The translations under genes were made by a program, and so were the position numbers. The notes beneath the pieces are model-generated. The model saw only the letters and a list, made by a program, of their open reading frames with translations. It searched no databases and had not been told where the DNA came from. Shown here piece by piece: positions 42,542-53,268 of a stretch of 64,000 nt of DNA; within the stretch, counting starts at the first letter, position 1; each line of letters starts with the position of its first letter. The stretch lies in NCBI RefSeq assembly GCF_001544915.2, contig NZ_FCOE02000020.1, forward strand, positions 1 to 64,000, given 5' to 3'. The DNA comes from Caballeronia pedi. GTDB lineage: Bacteria > Pseudomonadota > Gammaproteobacteria > Burkholderiales > Burkholderiaceae.

Positions 42542-42742
42542 ATGAGCCTGCTAACCGATGAAAGAATGACCACGTTGAGCGAGATCGCCGCCGATTGTTT
42601 CGACGTAGATTTCCACGGCGATGCGTTTGGGAAAGGCATACTCGTGAAGCCGCTGGATATCGTGCGCGCGCTGGAGAATGCCTACGACATGGGGTTGATC
42701 GCGGGGTATCGGTTGACGCAGGGGACGGGCCGTGGGCGGTGA
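42542..42742 (+). CDS. Small protein, unknown function
   Basis: 66 aa from ATG 42542, preceded by GGAGG; the frame is open from 42449 but without a start context. Mostly helical, with a Cys and an acidic patch (IAADCFDVDFHGDAFGKGIL), and a C-terminal amphipathic segment. No family recognised. It ends 33 bp before the convergent methyltransferase gene. Confidence 0.5.
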   Translation: MSLLTDERMTTLSEIAADCFDVDFHGDAFGKGILVKPLDIVRALENAYDMGLIAGYRLTQGTGRGR

Positions 42743-42775
42743 GCACCGCGCCCGGCCGCCTCACGACGCAACGCC

Positions 42776-43735
42776 TCACGCGACCTGCGCCCTCGCCCCC
42801 TTCATCGCGCCGCAGATCGCGCTCACATGCCGATGATCCGTGCCACAACACCCACCCACCACATTCATGCGCGGCAGCAACGCGTTCAGCGCGCGATACT
42901 GCGCACCGAGTTCGTCGGGATCGCCGTCGTCGAGATCGGCGGCGTCGTCGAGTTCGGCATGACTGCGCCGTGACGCGTTGGCGCGAATGCCCTGCACGCG
43001 GTCGCGCCATGCGCCGCCATCGCCGAGCACGGTTTCGAAATGCGACGGATGCGCGCAATTGATCATGTAGTACGCGGCATACGCGTCCGTTTCGGCATCC
43101 GCGCGCTCGATGACATCGCGCAGTGCATCGCCCGAAGGCAGACGGCCATCGGTTTCGAGCGTGAACGAGATCGCCACGGGCATGCCGCGCGCACGCGCCG
43201 CGTCGATCACGCCGATGCCCTCTTCCGGATACGTGATCGTGAAGGCCGCGATCATGTCCGCGTCGGTTGCCGCGAGCGTGTCGATCTGCGGCTGGTGATA
43301 CGCACGCGCCTCTTCGCGGCTCATGCGCGACTCGACGCGATACGCATCGCCGCGCGGCCCCAGACATCCGCTGATGACGATGGGCGTGTCCGGCGTTTCA
43401 AACGCTGCGCGCACCCGCACGAGCAGATCGATCGCCTGCCGGTTGGCGTGCGCGAGCGCGGCATCGGAATAGCCCAGCTTGCGGCCCCAGTCCGCATTCG
43501 CGCGCCACGTCGGCGCTTCGAGCACGAGGCCGACGCCCTCGCTTTTCGCCAGCGCGGCATAGCGCCGGAAATAGGCGTCGAGGCGCGCCGTGCCCGCGGC
43601 GTCCTTCAGAAGATCGAACGCGGCGAAGCACGGCAGCTCGATGCCATCGTGAAAGATCAAGGTCGTTTCGATGCCGCCGTCGCTCATGAAAAGCGCGTCG
43701 TCGAGCTGCGGCAGGTGCGTGCGGTACTGGCTCAT
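42776..43735 (-). CDS. Homocysteine S-methyltransferase family protein
   Basis: 319 aa from ATG 43735, since GGAG is 7 bp upstream; ATG 43741 is also possible. The zinc-binding Cys residues of the family are present: INCAHP and the GGCCGTD pair. Opening FMSDGGIETTLIFHDGIELP is typical of the MmuM/HMT branch, which uses S-methylmethionine or a similar donor to methylate homocysteine to methionine. Close to the sulfur cluster but on the opposite strand and separately promoted, divergent from the regulator at 43953. Confidence 0.82.
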   Translation of the reverse strand: MSQYRTHLPQLDDALFMSDGGIETTLIFHDGIELPCFAAFDLLKDAAGTARLDAYFRRYAALAKSEGVGLVLEAPTWRANADWGRKLGYSDAALAHANRQAIDLLVRVRAAFETPDTPIVISGCLGPRGDAYRVESRMSREEARAYHQPQIDTLAATDADMIAAFTITYPEEGIGVIDAARARGMPVAISFTLETDGRLPSGDALRDVIERADAETDAYAAYYMINCAHPSHFETVLGDGGAWRDRVQGIRANASRRSHAELDDAADLDDGDPDELGAQYRALNALLPRMNVVGGCCGTDHRHVSAICGAMKGARAQVA

Positions 43736-43952
43736 GGTCATGCTCCGTCAACTGGGTCCACGTCGAGAAAGTGCGCCGGCAATGCCCAATGAAAGAAGGA
43801 GATACAACACGCGCGCTGCGGCGCCCGTTCCTGCGGCGCGCGCTGGCGCGACGGCCTTCCTTACACTTAAATAACATTGCGACGGAGCCACGATACGACC
43901 CGCGCGCGTGCGACACCAAAGCCATTTCGGCAACTAACCGGACAAAACGGCC

Positions 43953-44993
43953 ATGAACGAGCGATCACCCGTGCGCATCTGCATCCTTGCACTGCCTGAG
44001 ACGTCGGCGTCGGTGGTGTACGGCATGTACGACATGTTCATGTCGGCGGGACGCGACTGGGGTCTCATCGTCGAGGGCACGCCGGGGCGCGCGCCGATCG
44101 CGCCGCTGGTCGTGTCGCGTCACGGCGGCGCGTTCATCGCCGGCAACAACGTGCGCATCACGGCGGACGCGCCGCTCGACGCCTGCGATGACGCCGATGT
44201 CGTCTGCGTGCCCGAGTTGCTGGTGCCGCCCGGCGAGCCGCTCGCGGGCCGTTTCGACGATGAAATCGCGTGCCTGCGACGTTGCCACGCGAAGGGCAAG
44301 ATCCTCGCGACGGCATGCTCGGGCGCGATTCTGCTCGCGGAAGCGGGCCTGCTCGACGGCCTCGATGCGACCACGCACTGGGCGTATTGCGATTTCATGT
44401 CACGGCAATATCCGTCGATCAGAGTGCGCGCGCATCGCGCGCTCGTCGCATCGGGCGACGGTGAGCGGCTCATCATGGCGGGCGGCGGCACCTCGTGGCT
44501 CGATCTCGCGCTGTATCTGATCGCGCGGCTCGCGGGCATCGAAACCGCGATGCAGACGGCGCGCATCAATCTCGTCGACTGGCATGACGTCGGCCAGCAA
44601 CCGTTCGCGCGGCTCGCGCGCACGCGCCAGGCAGAAGATGCGGTCATCGCGCGGTGTCAGTCGTGGATCGCCGAGCACTATGCGCAGCCCTCGCCTGTCG
44701 GCGCGATGATGCAGATGAGCGGCCTGCCCGAGCGCTCGTTCAAGCGCCGCTTTCAGCAGGCGACCGGCATGTCGCCGCTCGCGTACGTGCATACGCTGCG
44801 GCTGGAGGAAGCCAAGCAGATGCTCGAAACCGACCGTCAGCCGATCGAGGCTATCGCCAATGAAGTCGGCTACGAAGACGCGGGCTTTTTCAGCCGACTG
44901 TTCAGACGCAAGGTGAGTCTCACGCCGGCGCAATACCGCCGCCGTTTCGGCGCGATGCGCGATGCGATCGGCTGCATCAGCGAGACTCGCTGA
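43953..44993 (+). CDS. GlxA-like AraC-family regulator with DJ-1/PfpI domain
   Basis: 346 aa. N-terminal DJ-1/PfpI-type domain about 8-180 with the nucleophile-elbow region ATACSGAILLAEAGLL, followed by two AraC helix-turn-helices about 225-335 (SGLPERSFKRRFQQATGMSP; IANEVGYEDAGFFSRLFRRK). Such regulators sense small metabolites such as carnitine, arginine or glycine betaine. It stands divergent from the methyltransferase gene and tail-to-tail with the SLATT gene, which its end overlaps by 17 bp. Confidence 0.87.
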   Translation: MNERSPVRICILALPETSASVVYGMYDMFMSAGRDWGLIVEGTPGRAPIAPLVVSRHGGAFIAGNNVRITADAPLDACDDADVVCVPELLVPPGEPLAGRFDDEIACLRRCHAKGKILATACSGAILLAEAGLLDGLDATTHWAYCDFMSRQYPSIRVRAHRALVASGDGERLIMAGGGTSWLDLALYLIARLAGIETAMQTARINLVDWHDVGQQPFARLARTRQAEDAVIARCQSWIAEHYAQPSPVGAMMQMSGLPERSFKRRFQQATGMSPLAYVHTLRLEEAKQMLETDRQPIEAIANEVGYEDAGFFSRLFRRKVSLTPAQYRRRFGAMRDAIGCISETR

Positions 44994-45495
44994 GGGCCGC
45001 GTTCGCCGATCGGCGCGGCAAATGCGGCGCGGTCTGCGCGATGTGATCGAGTTCGTCGCGAACCGCGTCGATCACGCAGGCGTCGCGCACGCAGGGATCG
45101 GCGGCGTGGATCGCTTCGAGCCGCCGACGCACCGCGCCGTACTGCGCGCCCGCGCGGCGATGCAGCTCGGCGCGCTCGCTGTAGCGCAAGAACGTCTGCA
45201 AGGAGGCGAGCACGGCGGCGCTCAGACTCGTCATGCCGATGACGATGCGCACGTCCGGCGACATCGCCGTCGCGACCAGCGACAGAAACGCCGACGTGCC
45301 GGTCGCCGCCGTGATGCCGATGACGGCGAGGCCCAGACGCCGGCCGCAGCGCGTCAGGCGGTCGGCCATCGCGTAGTGGAGCATCTGCGATTCGCGCGCG
45401 CGGCGGATCCACGTCAGCACGAGCGAGGCCGTGTCGCGCGGCGGATCGTACAAGGCGGTAGCGGTTTGTTGCGGTGGTCGGGACGTATCGGTCAT
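44977..45495 (-). CDS. SLATT-type 2TM protein
   Basis: 172 aa from ATG 45495. Two adjacent hydrophobic helices (about 54-75 and 82-101) with flanking conserved helices, and LASLQTFLRYSERAELHRRA, the hallmark of the SLATT (SMODS/SLOG-associating two-TM effector) families. SLATT proteins are predicted membrane effectors of nucleotide-triggered conflict systems; a lone copy without SMODS or SLOG partners, as here, has no assigned function. Its end overlaps the convergent regulator gene by 17 bp. ATG 45525 is possible but lacks a ribosome site. Confidence 0.72.
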   Translation of the reverse strand: MTDTSRPPQQTATALYDPPRDTASLVLTWIRRARESQMLHYAMADRLTRCGRRLGLAVIGITAATGTSAFLSLVATAMSPDVRIVIGMTSLSAAVLASLQTFLRYSERAELHRRAGAQYGAVRRRLEAIHAADPCVRDACVIDAVRDELDHIAQTAPHLPRRSANAALSESR

Positions 45496-45570
45496 GTTCT
45501 TAAACGCTGTGCGAACAGACCTCATCTTTGCCGCGAACGCGGACAGATCGCGTCCCGATGGGACGGCGTC

Positions 45571-45987
45571 TTAGCTCTCGTTGCGCGCCGCCTGGATCAT
45601 TTTCCAGCCGTTGCCGGCGGGATCGCGGAATCCGGCATCGACACTGCCGTAGCGATCGACCGGCTCCTGCGTGAATTCCACGCCGAGCTTTTTCAGCCGT
45701 TCGTAGCTCGCGCGGCAATCGGCGACATTGAGCACGAGCGGCGGCATCGCGCCCTTGGCGACCATCGCGCGCAGGGTTTGCGCGGTCGCTTCGTCGTGCA
45801 CGGGCGGGCCGGGCGCGAACAGGCCGAGCTGGAACGACGGCTGATCCGGATGCTGCACGGTGAGCCATCGGTAGGTGCCGTTGCGCACATCGGTGTGAAC
45901 GTTGAAGCCGAGCTTGTCGACGTAAAACGCGAGCGCTTCGTCCTGATCGTCGACATAGATGCCTGCCACGCTGATGCCCTGGTTCAT
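45571..45987 (-). CDS. VOC-family (glyoxalase-like) protein
   Basis: 138 aa with two beta-alpha-beta-beta-beta modules; YVDDQDEALAFYVDKLGF at the start and FRDPAGNGWKMIQ at the end are typical of vicinal-oxygen-chelate proteins, a group including glyoxalases, dioxygenases and resistance proteins. Its start overlaps the AraC gene by 4 bp, so the two are coupled. Substrate unknown. Confidence 0.82.
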   Translation of the reverse strand: MNQGISVAGIYVDDQDEALAFYVDKLGFNVHTDVRNGTYRWLTVQHPDQPSFQLGLFAPGPPVHDEATAQTLRAMVAKGAMPPLVLNVADCRASYERLKKLGVEFTQEPVDRYGSVDAGFRDPAGNGWKMIQAARNES

Positions 45988-46481
45988 GTGACCTCCTTCG
46001 TTGAAGATGGGCGCACTGTACCTTTCGCGACGCGCCGCCGCTTCTCCAAAACTGCGATGTTGAGATCGGGGCGCTGCGCGGCCTTCAGCACGCAGGCGGG
46101 CACGCGATCGATCGCGTGGTTGTCGCTGCGGGATGCGGCGCGCATCGCGCTCGGGCTGCGGCCGGTGATGTCGCGAAAGATGCGGCCGAAAGTGCCGAGG
46201 CTTTCCCAGCCGGTGACGAATGCGATGTCGGTGATGGGAAGATCGGTATCGCGCAACAGCGTGACGGCCTGCTCGATGCGCCGCGTCAGCAGATAGCGAT
46301 GCGGCGGAAGGCCGAACGCGCGCTTGAACGAGCGCGCGAAATGGGCTTCCGAGACGCCGCTGACTTCGGCGAGGCGCCTGACCGGCCAGTCCTCGTGCGA
46401 CGACGCATCCATGCGGTCTTTCGCGCGCAGAAGGCGGCGCAGCAGTGCGGGGTCCTGCTCGGCGTGGTCGCGAGACGGCAT
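45984..46481 (-). CDS. Compact AraC-family regulator
   Basis: 165 aa, nearly all DNA-binding: two helix-turn-helices about residues 33-110 (VSGVSEAHFARSFKRAF; ITDIAFVTGWESLGTFGRIF) with only a short N-terminal and an extended basic C-terminal tail. It lacks a separate sensory domain. It leads a two-gene operon with the VOC protein (4-bp overlap), so it probably controls that gene or reads its product. Confidence 0.82.
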   Translation of the reverse strand: MPSRDHAEQDPALLRRLLRAKDRMDASSHEDWPVRRLAEVSGVSEAHFARSFKRAFGLPPHRYLLTRRIEQAVTLLRDTDLPITDIAFVTGWESLGTFGRIFRDITGRSPSAMRAASRSDNHAIDRVPACVLKAAQRPDLNIAVLEKRRRVAKGTVRPSSTKEVT

Positions 46482-46536
46482 GTGGGGTTCAGGGCGAAAA
46501 CAGTGTGCGGCTAGTTTATCCGGACGCGCTCCCCCC

Positions 46537-48800
<2,264 letters not shown>

Positions 48801-48813
48801 AGGTTGATTGGCG

Positions 48814-48842
48814 GGTCGGGCTTTCGCTGGAAGAGCCCGACC
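48814..48842. terminator. Hairpin between convergent genes
   Basis: GGTCGGGCT (48814-48822) pairs with AGCCCGACC (48834-48842), a 9-bp perfect stem with an 11-base loop that can add further pairs. It lies between the dgdA stop (48800) and the convergent epimerase stop (48850), so it could serve both strands. No T-run is present. Confidence 0.5.
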
Positions 48843-48849
48843 TCAAGCC

Positions 48850-49725
48850 TCAATGATGCGCCCGCGCCTTCGCCGCCGCATTGATTCCCCCCGCGATGAA
48901 CTCACGCGCATGCGTCGCGAGATCCATCCCGTCGTCCCACAGGTTGCGCCAGATCGCGAGCGCGTTCGACAACTGTTCGTTCACCACCGTCGACGAAAAG
49001 CTTTCGAAGGTCACCACGCCCTGATACCCGACCATCGCGAGCGCATGGAAAAACTGCGCAAAATCGATCGTGCCCGACCCGAGATAACCGCGATTGCTTT
49101 CGCCGATATGCACATACCCGAGCCGCTTGCCGCACTCCAGCACCGGCTGCATGAAATCCGATTCCTCGATATTCATGTGATACGTATCGAGATGCACGAC
49201 GACATTCGGCGCATCCACTTCGTCGATCAGCGCGAGCGCCTGCGACGCCGTGTTCAGCAGATTGCTCTCATAGCGATTCACCACTTCGAGCCCGAGCGTC
49301 ACGTTCTTCTTCTGCGCGAATTCGGCGATACGCTTGAGCGAATCCACCGCATTGCGGCGGCCCTGCTTCGTGACGGGCGCGGAGTACTTCGCCATCGCGC
49401 CATACAGAATGCCGCCAAAATAACCGCCGCCCAGTTCCGACGTAATCGTGATGCCCTCCTCCAGCAACGCGACGCCGCGCGCGACGGTCGCCGCATCTTC
49501 ACTGGAAACATCCGCGTCGAACGTCAGGCCGCGCGAGCAGCCGATATCCAGTCCGTGTTCCTGCAGAAGATCGCGCGTGAACGCCAGGTCCATGACCTTC
49601 GGGCCATGCAACGAAAGCTCGACCAGATCGAATCCGGCGGCCTTGGTCTGGCTGATCACCTTGCGCGTCGATTCCGGCGTCAGATCGCCCGCCCATACCA
49701 GTGCATGTACGCCAAGCTTGTTCAT
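48850..49725 (-). CDS. D-tagatose/D-psicose 3-epimerase-like sugar isomerase
   Basis: 291 aa TIM-barrel of the xylose isomerase-like family. Four metal/catalytic residues line up with Pseudomonas cichorii D-tagatose 3-epimerase shifted by five: Glu147 (LEVVNRYE), Asp180 (LDTYHMN), His206 (HIGES) and Glu241 (TFESF). These enzymes epimerise ketoses at C3. Start ATG 49725 follows GGAGGGAG. Last gene of the sugar importer operon (overlaps permease 2 end by 4 bp), suggesting it acts on the imported sugar. Confidence 0.82.
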   Translation of the reverse strand: MNKLGVHALVWAGDLTPESTRKVISQTKAAGFDLVELSLHGPKVMDLAFTRDLLQEHGLDIGCSRGLTFDADVSSEDAATVARGVALLEEGITITSELGGGYFGGILYGAMAKYSAPVTKQGRRNAVDSLKRIAEFAQKKNVTLGLEVVNRYESNLLNTASQALALIDEVDAPNVVVHLDTYHMNIEESDFMQPVLECGKRLGYVHIGESNRGYLGSGTIDFAQFFHALAMVGYQGVVTFESFSSTVVNEQLSNALAIWRNLWDDGMDLATHAREFIAGGINAAAKARAHH

Positions 49726-50741
49726 CGTGCGACTCCCTCCGATGCGGTCGCGCGCCTGCGGACCTGTGTTTTGGAAATGCCGTAGGCCCACGCCCAGCGA
49801 ATGAGCATCACCGCCAGCAGGAACACGCCCCACAACGCGGTGGCCAGATGCTGATTCGCGCCGAGCAGATTCAACCCCGATGCGATCACCTGAAGAATCA
49901 CCAGCGCGATGACCACCGGCACGACGCGCCCGAAACCGCCGAACGGATCGACGCGTCCGAGAAAGCAGGCCAGCACGGAAATCAGCAGAAACGCCTCGCC
50001 ATGCCCCACGCGCACCGAGTTGAACTGCGCGGCCATCACGACGCCTGCGACGCCGCACATCAGCCCGGACAGCATGTAGATGCGCGTGACCGCGCGCGTG
50101 GTCGCAATGCCGGAATAGCGCGTCGCCTCAAGATTGCTGCCGATCATGCGGGTGGCGAAGCCGAGCCGCGAGCGCGTCATCACGACATGCCACAGCACCG
50201 CGCAGCCGATGAAAATCCACAACGGAATCGGCACGCCGAGAAACACGCCGTTGCCCATCTCGCGCACGAACGGCGGAAAGCCGGAGATATCGCCGCCGCG
50301 CGTGAGGAATTCGCCGAGGCCGCGCAGGAAGATCATCATCGAGAGCGAGACGAGAATCGGGCTCGCGCCGGTCCGCGCGATGACCGCGCCCATCACCCAG
50401 CCCGATGCCGCGCCGGTCGCCAGCGCCGCCGCGATGCCGAGCACGACGGCGAGCGCGCCCGCGTCCGCGCCGCCGTGCGTGTGCAGCACGTAAGCCATCG
50501 CGAGACCCGAGATATTGGCCGTGAACGTGACCGCGAGGTTGAAGCCGCCTGAGATCAGCGGCATCAGCATGGCGAGCGTGAAGAAGCCGAGTTCGGGCAA
50601 CTGGAACGCGACCGATACGAACGTGCTCGCCGTGAAAAAGCGATCGGACGCGAGACTCATCGCGACGATCACGACGACGAGAAAGCCGAGCAGGCCGGCG
50701 ACATCGGCGGGAACGAGCGATGCGGAAGATCGCGCTTTCAT
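49722..50741 (-). CDS. Sugar ABC transporter permease B
   Basis: 339 aa. Start ATG 50741 overlaps the preceding permease stop (ATGA); the long open frame upstream in that region belongs to the other reading frame. BPD_transp_2 helices with the FLRGLGEFLTRGG region and the coupling loop MIGSNLEATRYSGI. Forms a pair with permease A for a ribose/rhamnose/AI-2 class importer. Confidence 0.85.
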   Translation of the reverse strand: MKARSSASLVPADVAGLLGFLVVVIVAMSLASDRFFTASTFVSVAFQLPELGFFTLAMLMPLISGGFNLAVTFTANISGLAMAYVLHTHGGADAGALAVVLGIAAALATGAASGWVMGAVIARTGASPILVSLSMMIFLRGLGEFLTRGGDISGFPPFVREMGNGVFLGVPIPLWIFIGCAVLWHVVMTRSRLGFATRMIGSNLEATRYSGIATTRAVTRIYMLSGLMCGVAGVVMAAQFNSVRVGHGEAFLLISVLACFLGRVDPFGGFGRVVPVVIALVILQVIASGLNLLGANQHLATALWGVFLLAVMLIRWAWAYGISKTQVRRRATASEGVAR

Positions 50742-51751
50742 GACGATGCCCTGGCGCCAGCCGACGCGAATCGCGATCCGACGAGCTTCGCGAAGCCGCC
50801 GCTCGACAATGTGATCGCGACCAGAATGATCGCGCCGATGATCATCTTGAACGCATACGGCGAGATGCCGAGCAGGTTCAGTCCGTTCGCGGTGATCGCG
50901 GTGAGCAGGATGCCGAGGATCGCGCCGAGAATCGTGCCGCGCCCGCCGCCGAGACGCGCGCCGCCGAGCACGACGGCGGCGAGCACATCGAGTTCGCGGC
51001 CGTACATGGCGTTGGGCACCACTTCCTGTACGTAGTGCGCCTGCATCAGTCCGGCGATGCCCGCCATCATGCCGAGCCAGCCGAACGCGATGTAATGCAT
51101 CGCGCCGATATTCACGCCCACGCGCCGCGCCGCCTCGGGGTTGTCGCCCATCGCGTAGAGCTGACGGCCGGTGGTCGTGCGGCGCAGCAGGAACCACGTC
51201 GCCGCGACCATCACGACCATCACCGCGACGGGCAGCGCGAGATTCGCGGCGCCGCTCGCGGTATCGAAATGCACGATCGATACGCGCTCGACCCACCAGT
51301 CCGGCAAGTCGTAGATCGACACGCCGCCCGTGAGAAACATCAGGCCTCCGAAGAATACGTTGAACGTGGCGATCGTCACGACAATCGACACGATTTTGAA
51401 GCGATAGATGATGGTCGCATTGACCGCGCCGAGCAGAAAACCGAAGCACGCCGCGACGACGAAGCCGAGCGCCCAGTTGCCGCCGCCCAGGCGCATGACG
51501 GTCAGCGCGGTCAGATACTGCACGACCGACGCGCCGACCGCGAACGAAATATCGATGCCGCCCGCGATCAGCACGACCAGCAAGCCCACCGCGAAGATGA
51601 TGTTGACGGAGCTTTGATTGAGCAGATCGAACAGATTCGACAGCGTCAGAAAGGTCGATGTCGTGAGGCTCAGCCCGATCATCATCACGACGATGACGAG
51701 GATCAGCAACGCCTCGATCGAACCGATCCCGAATTTGCGCAGATCAGGCAT
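50738..51751 (-). CDS. Sugar ABC transporter permease A
   Basis: 337 aa from ATG 51751, overlapping the ATPase end by 8 bp. BPD_transp_2 helices; LLVVLIAGGIDISFAVGASV and AMGDNPEAARRVGV are family marks. Functions with permease B and the double ATPase. Confidence 0.86.
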   Translation of the reverse strand: MPDLRKFGIGSIEALLILVIVVMMIGLSLTTSTFLTLSNLFDLLNQSSVNIIFAVGLLVVLIAGGIDISFAVGASVVQYLTALTVMRLGGGNWALGFVVAACFGFLLGAVNATIIYRFKIVSIVVTIATFNVFFGGLMFLTGGVSIYDLPDWWVERVSIVHFDTASGAANLALPVAVMVVMVAATWFLLRRTTTGRQLYAMGDNPEAARRVGVNIGAMHYIAFGWLGMMAGIAGLMQAHYVQEVVPNAMYGRELDVLAAVVLGGARLGGGRGTILGAILGILLTAITANGLNLLGISPYAFKMIIGAIILVAITLSSGGFAKLVGSRFASAGARASS

Positions 51752-53261
51752 GAACGTCTCGCTCGATATGTTCCATGGTCGTCGCGCCCGGCACGTATTC
51801 GCCGACGATGCGGCCATCGCGCATATGCAGGATGCGGTCCGAGTTGAAATAGACCTCGGGGATTTCGTCGGAGATCAGCAGAATCGCCATGCCGAGCGCC
51901 GCCAGCTTGTGAATGATCGCGAAGATGCCGGCGCGCGCGCCCACATCGACGCCGACGGTCGGCGAATCCAGAATCAGCAGCCGAGGATTGGTCGCCAGCC
52001 ATTTGGCGAGCACGATGCGCTGCTGATTGCCGCCCGATAATGTCGATACGGCATCGTCCGCTTTGCCGATCTTCACGGCGAGTTGCGCGATCCAGTCCGT
52101 GATCAGATCGTGGCGCTTGCGCGAGGAAATGAGATGCGTGGCGTCGAGCAGATGATCGAGCACGGCGGCGATCGTGTTGTCGCCGATCGACTGCGGCTGC
52201 ACCAGTCCGAGCGAAAGCCGGTCCTCGGACACATACGCGATGCCCTTGCGGATCGCATCGCGATTCGAGCGCAGCGCGATTGCCTTGCCTTCGATGCGAA
52301 TCGAGCCCGCGCGCGGGCGCGTCATGCCGAACAGCGACAACGCAAGCTCCGTGCGTCCCGCGCCGAGGCGTCCCGTCATGCCGAGAATCTCGCCCTTCCT
52401 GATCGTGAGCGAAATGTCCGCGTACTCGCGCCCGCGCGACAAGCCCTGCACGTCCAGCACCACCGGCGCCGATGAGAGATCCGTCTTGCGCACCGCGTAA
52501 TCGAAGGTGCGGCCCGTCATCAGTTCCGTGAGACGGGTTTGCGTCATCCCTTCGGTCGGAAACGTGCCGACGTACTGACCATCGCGCAGCACGGTCACGC
52601 GCGTGCAGACTTCGAGCACTTCCGCGAGCCGATGACTGACGAACACCACCGCGATACCATCCGCCGACAGGCGACGCACGATCGCGAGCAAGGCTTCGGT
52701 TTCCGCATGGCTCAGCGACGCCGTCGGCTCGTCCATGAACACGAGGCGCGCATCGCGCACGAGCGCCCGCGCGATCGCGACGATCTGCCTCTGCGCGATC
52801 GACAGCGAACGCACCGGCCGGTTCAGATCGATGCCGACGCCGAGCCGCGCGAGAATCCTGCGCGCCGCCTCTTTCATCTTCCCGTAGTTGACGAAGCGCG
52901 GACGGCCGCCGAGGTTCTGCTCGAACGCGATGTTCTCCGCCACGGTCATCTCGGGAAAGAGCGCGAGGTCCTGCCAGATCACCTGAATGCCGAGCTCGCG
53001 CGCCTTCGCCGGATCGAGGCCTTCGATCGACACGCCGTCCATCAGCATCACCGCGCCCGGCTCGGGCTGATACACGCCGTTGATGATCTTGATGATCGTG
53101 CTCTTGCCGCAGCCGTTCTCGCCGGCGAGGCAGAGCACTTCGCCGGGCATGACATCGAACTGCACGCTCTTGAGCGCCTTCACGCCGCCGAACACCTTGG
53201 AGATGTTGTCGAGCTGAAGCAAGGGCGTGCGCTCAGGGGCAACGGCGGCGGCTTGCATCAT
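51744..53261 (-). CDS. Sugar ABC transporter ATPase with two nucleotide-binding domains
   Basis: 505 aa RbsA-type. First domain: Walker A GENGCGKST, signature SIAQRQIVAIARAL (weak), Walker B LVFMDEPTASLS. Second domain: signature LSGGNQQRIVL and Walker B LLILDSPTVGVD (Ser replacing the usual Glu), which may lower activity of this half. It starts 7 bp after the binding protein gene and energises the two permeases. Confidence 0.87.
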   Translation of the reverse strand: MMQAAAVAPERTPLLQLDNISKVFGGVKALKSVQFDVMPGEVLCLAGENGCGKSTIIKIINGVYQPEPGAVMLMDGVSIEGLDPAKARELGIQVIWQDLALFPEMTVAENIAFEQNLGGRPRFVNYGKMKEAARRILARLGVGIDLNRPVRSLSIAQRQIVAIARALVRDARLVFMDEPTASLSHAETEALLAIVRRLSADGIAVVFVSHRLAEVLEVCTRVTVLRDGQYVGTFPTEGMTQTRLTELMTGRTFDYAVRKTDLSSAPVVLDVQGLSRGREYADISLTIRKGEILGMTGRLGAGRTELALSLFGMTRPRAGSIRIEGKAIALRSNRDAIRKGIAYVSEDRLSLGLVQPQSIGDNTIAAVLDHLLDATHLISSRKRHDLITDWIAQLAVKIGKADDAVSTLSGGNQQRIVLAKWLATNPRLLILDSPTVGVDVGARAGIFAIIHKLAALGMAILLISDEIPEVYFNSDRILHMRDGRIVGEYVPGATTMEHIERDVHA

Positions 53262-53268
53262 GGAGCGC

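Noticed and set aside
43793-43802. Strong ribosome-binding-like sequence (AAGGAGATAC) in the gap before the GlxA-like gene
   Set aside because: No start codon with a plausible frame follows at the right distance; probably chance.
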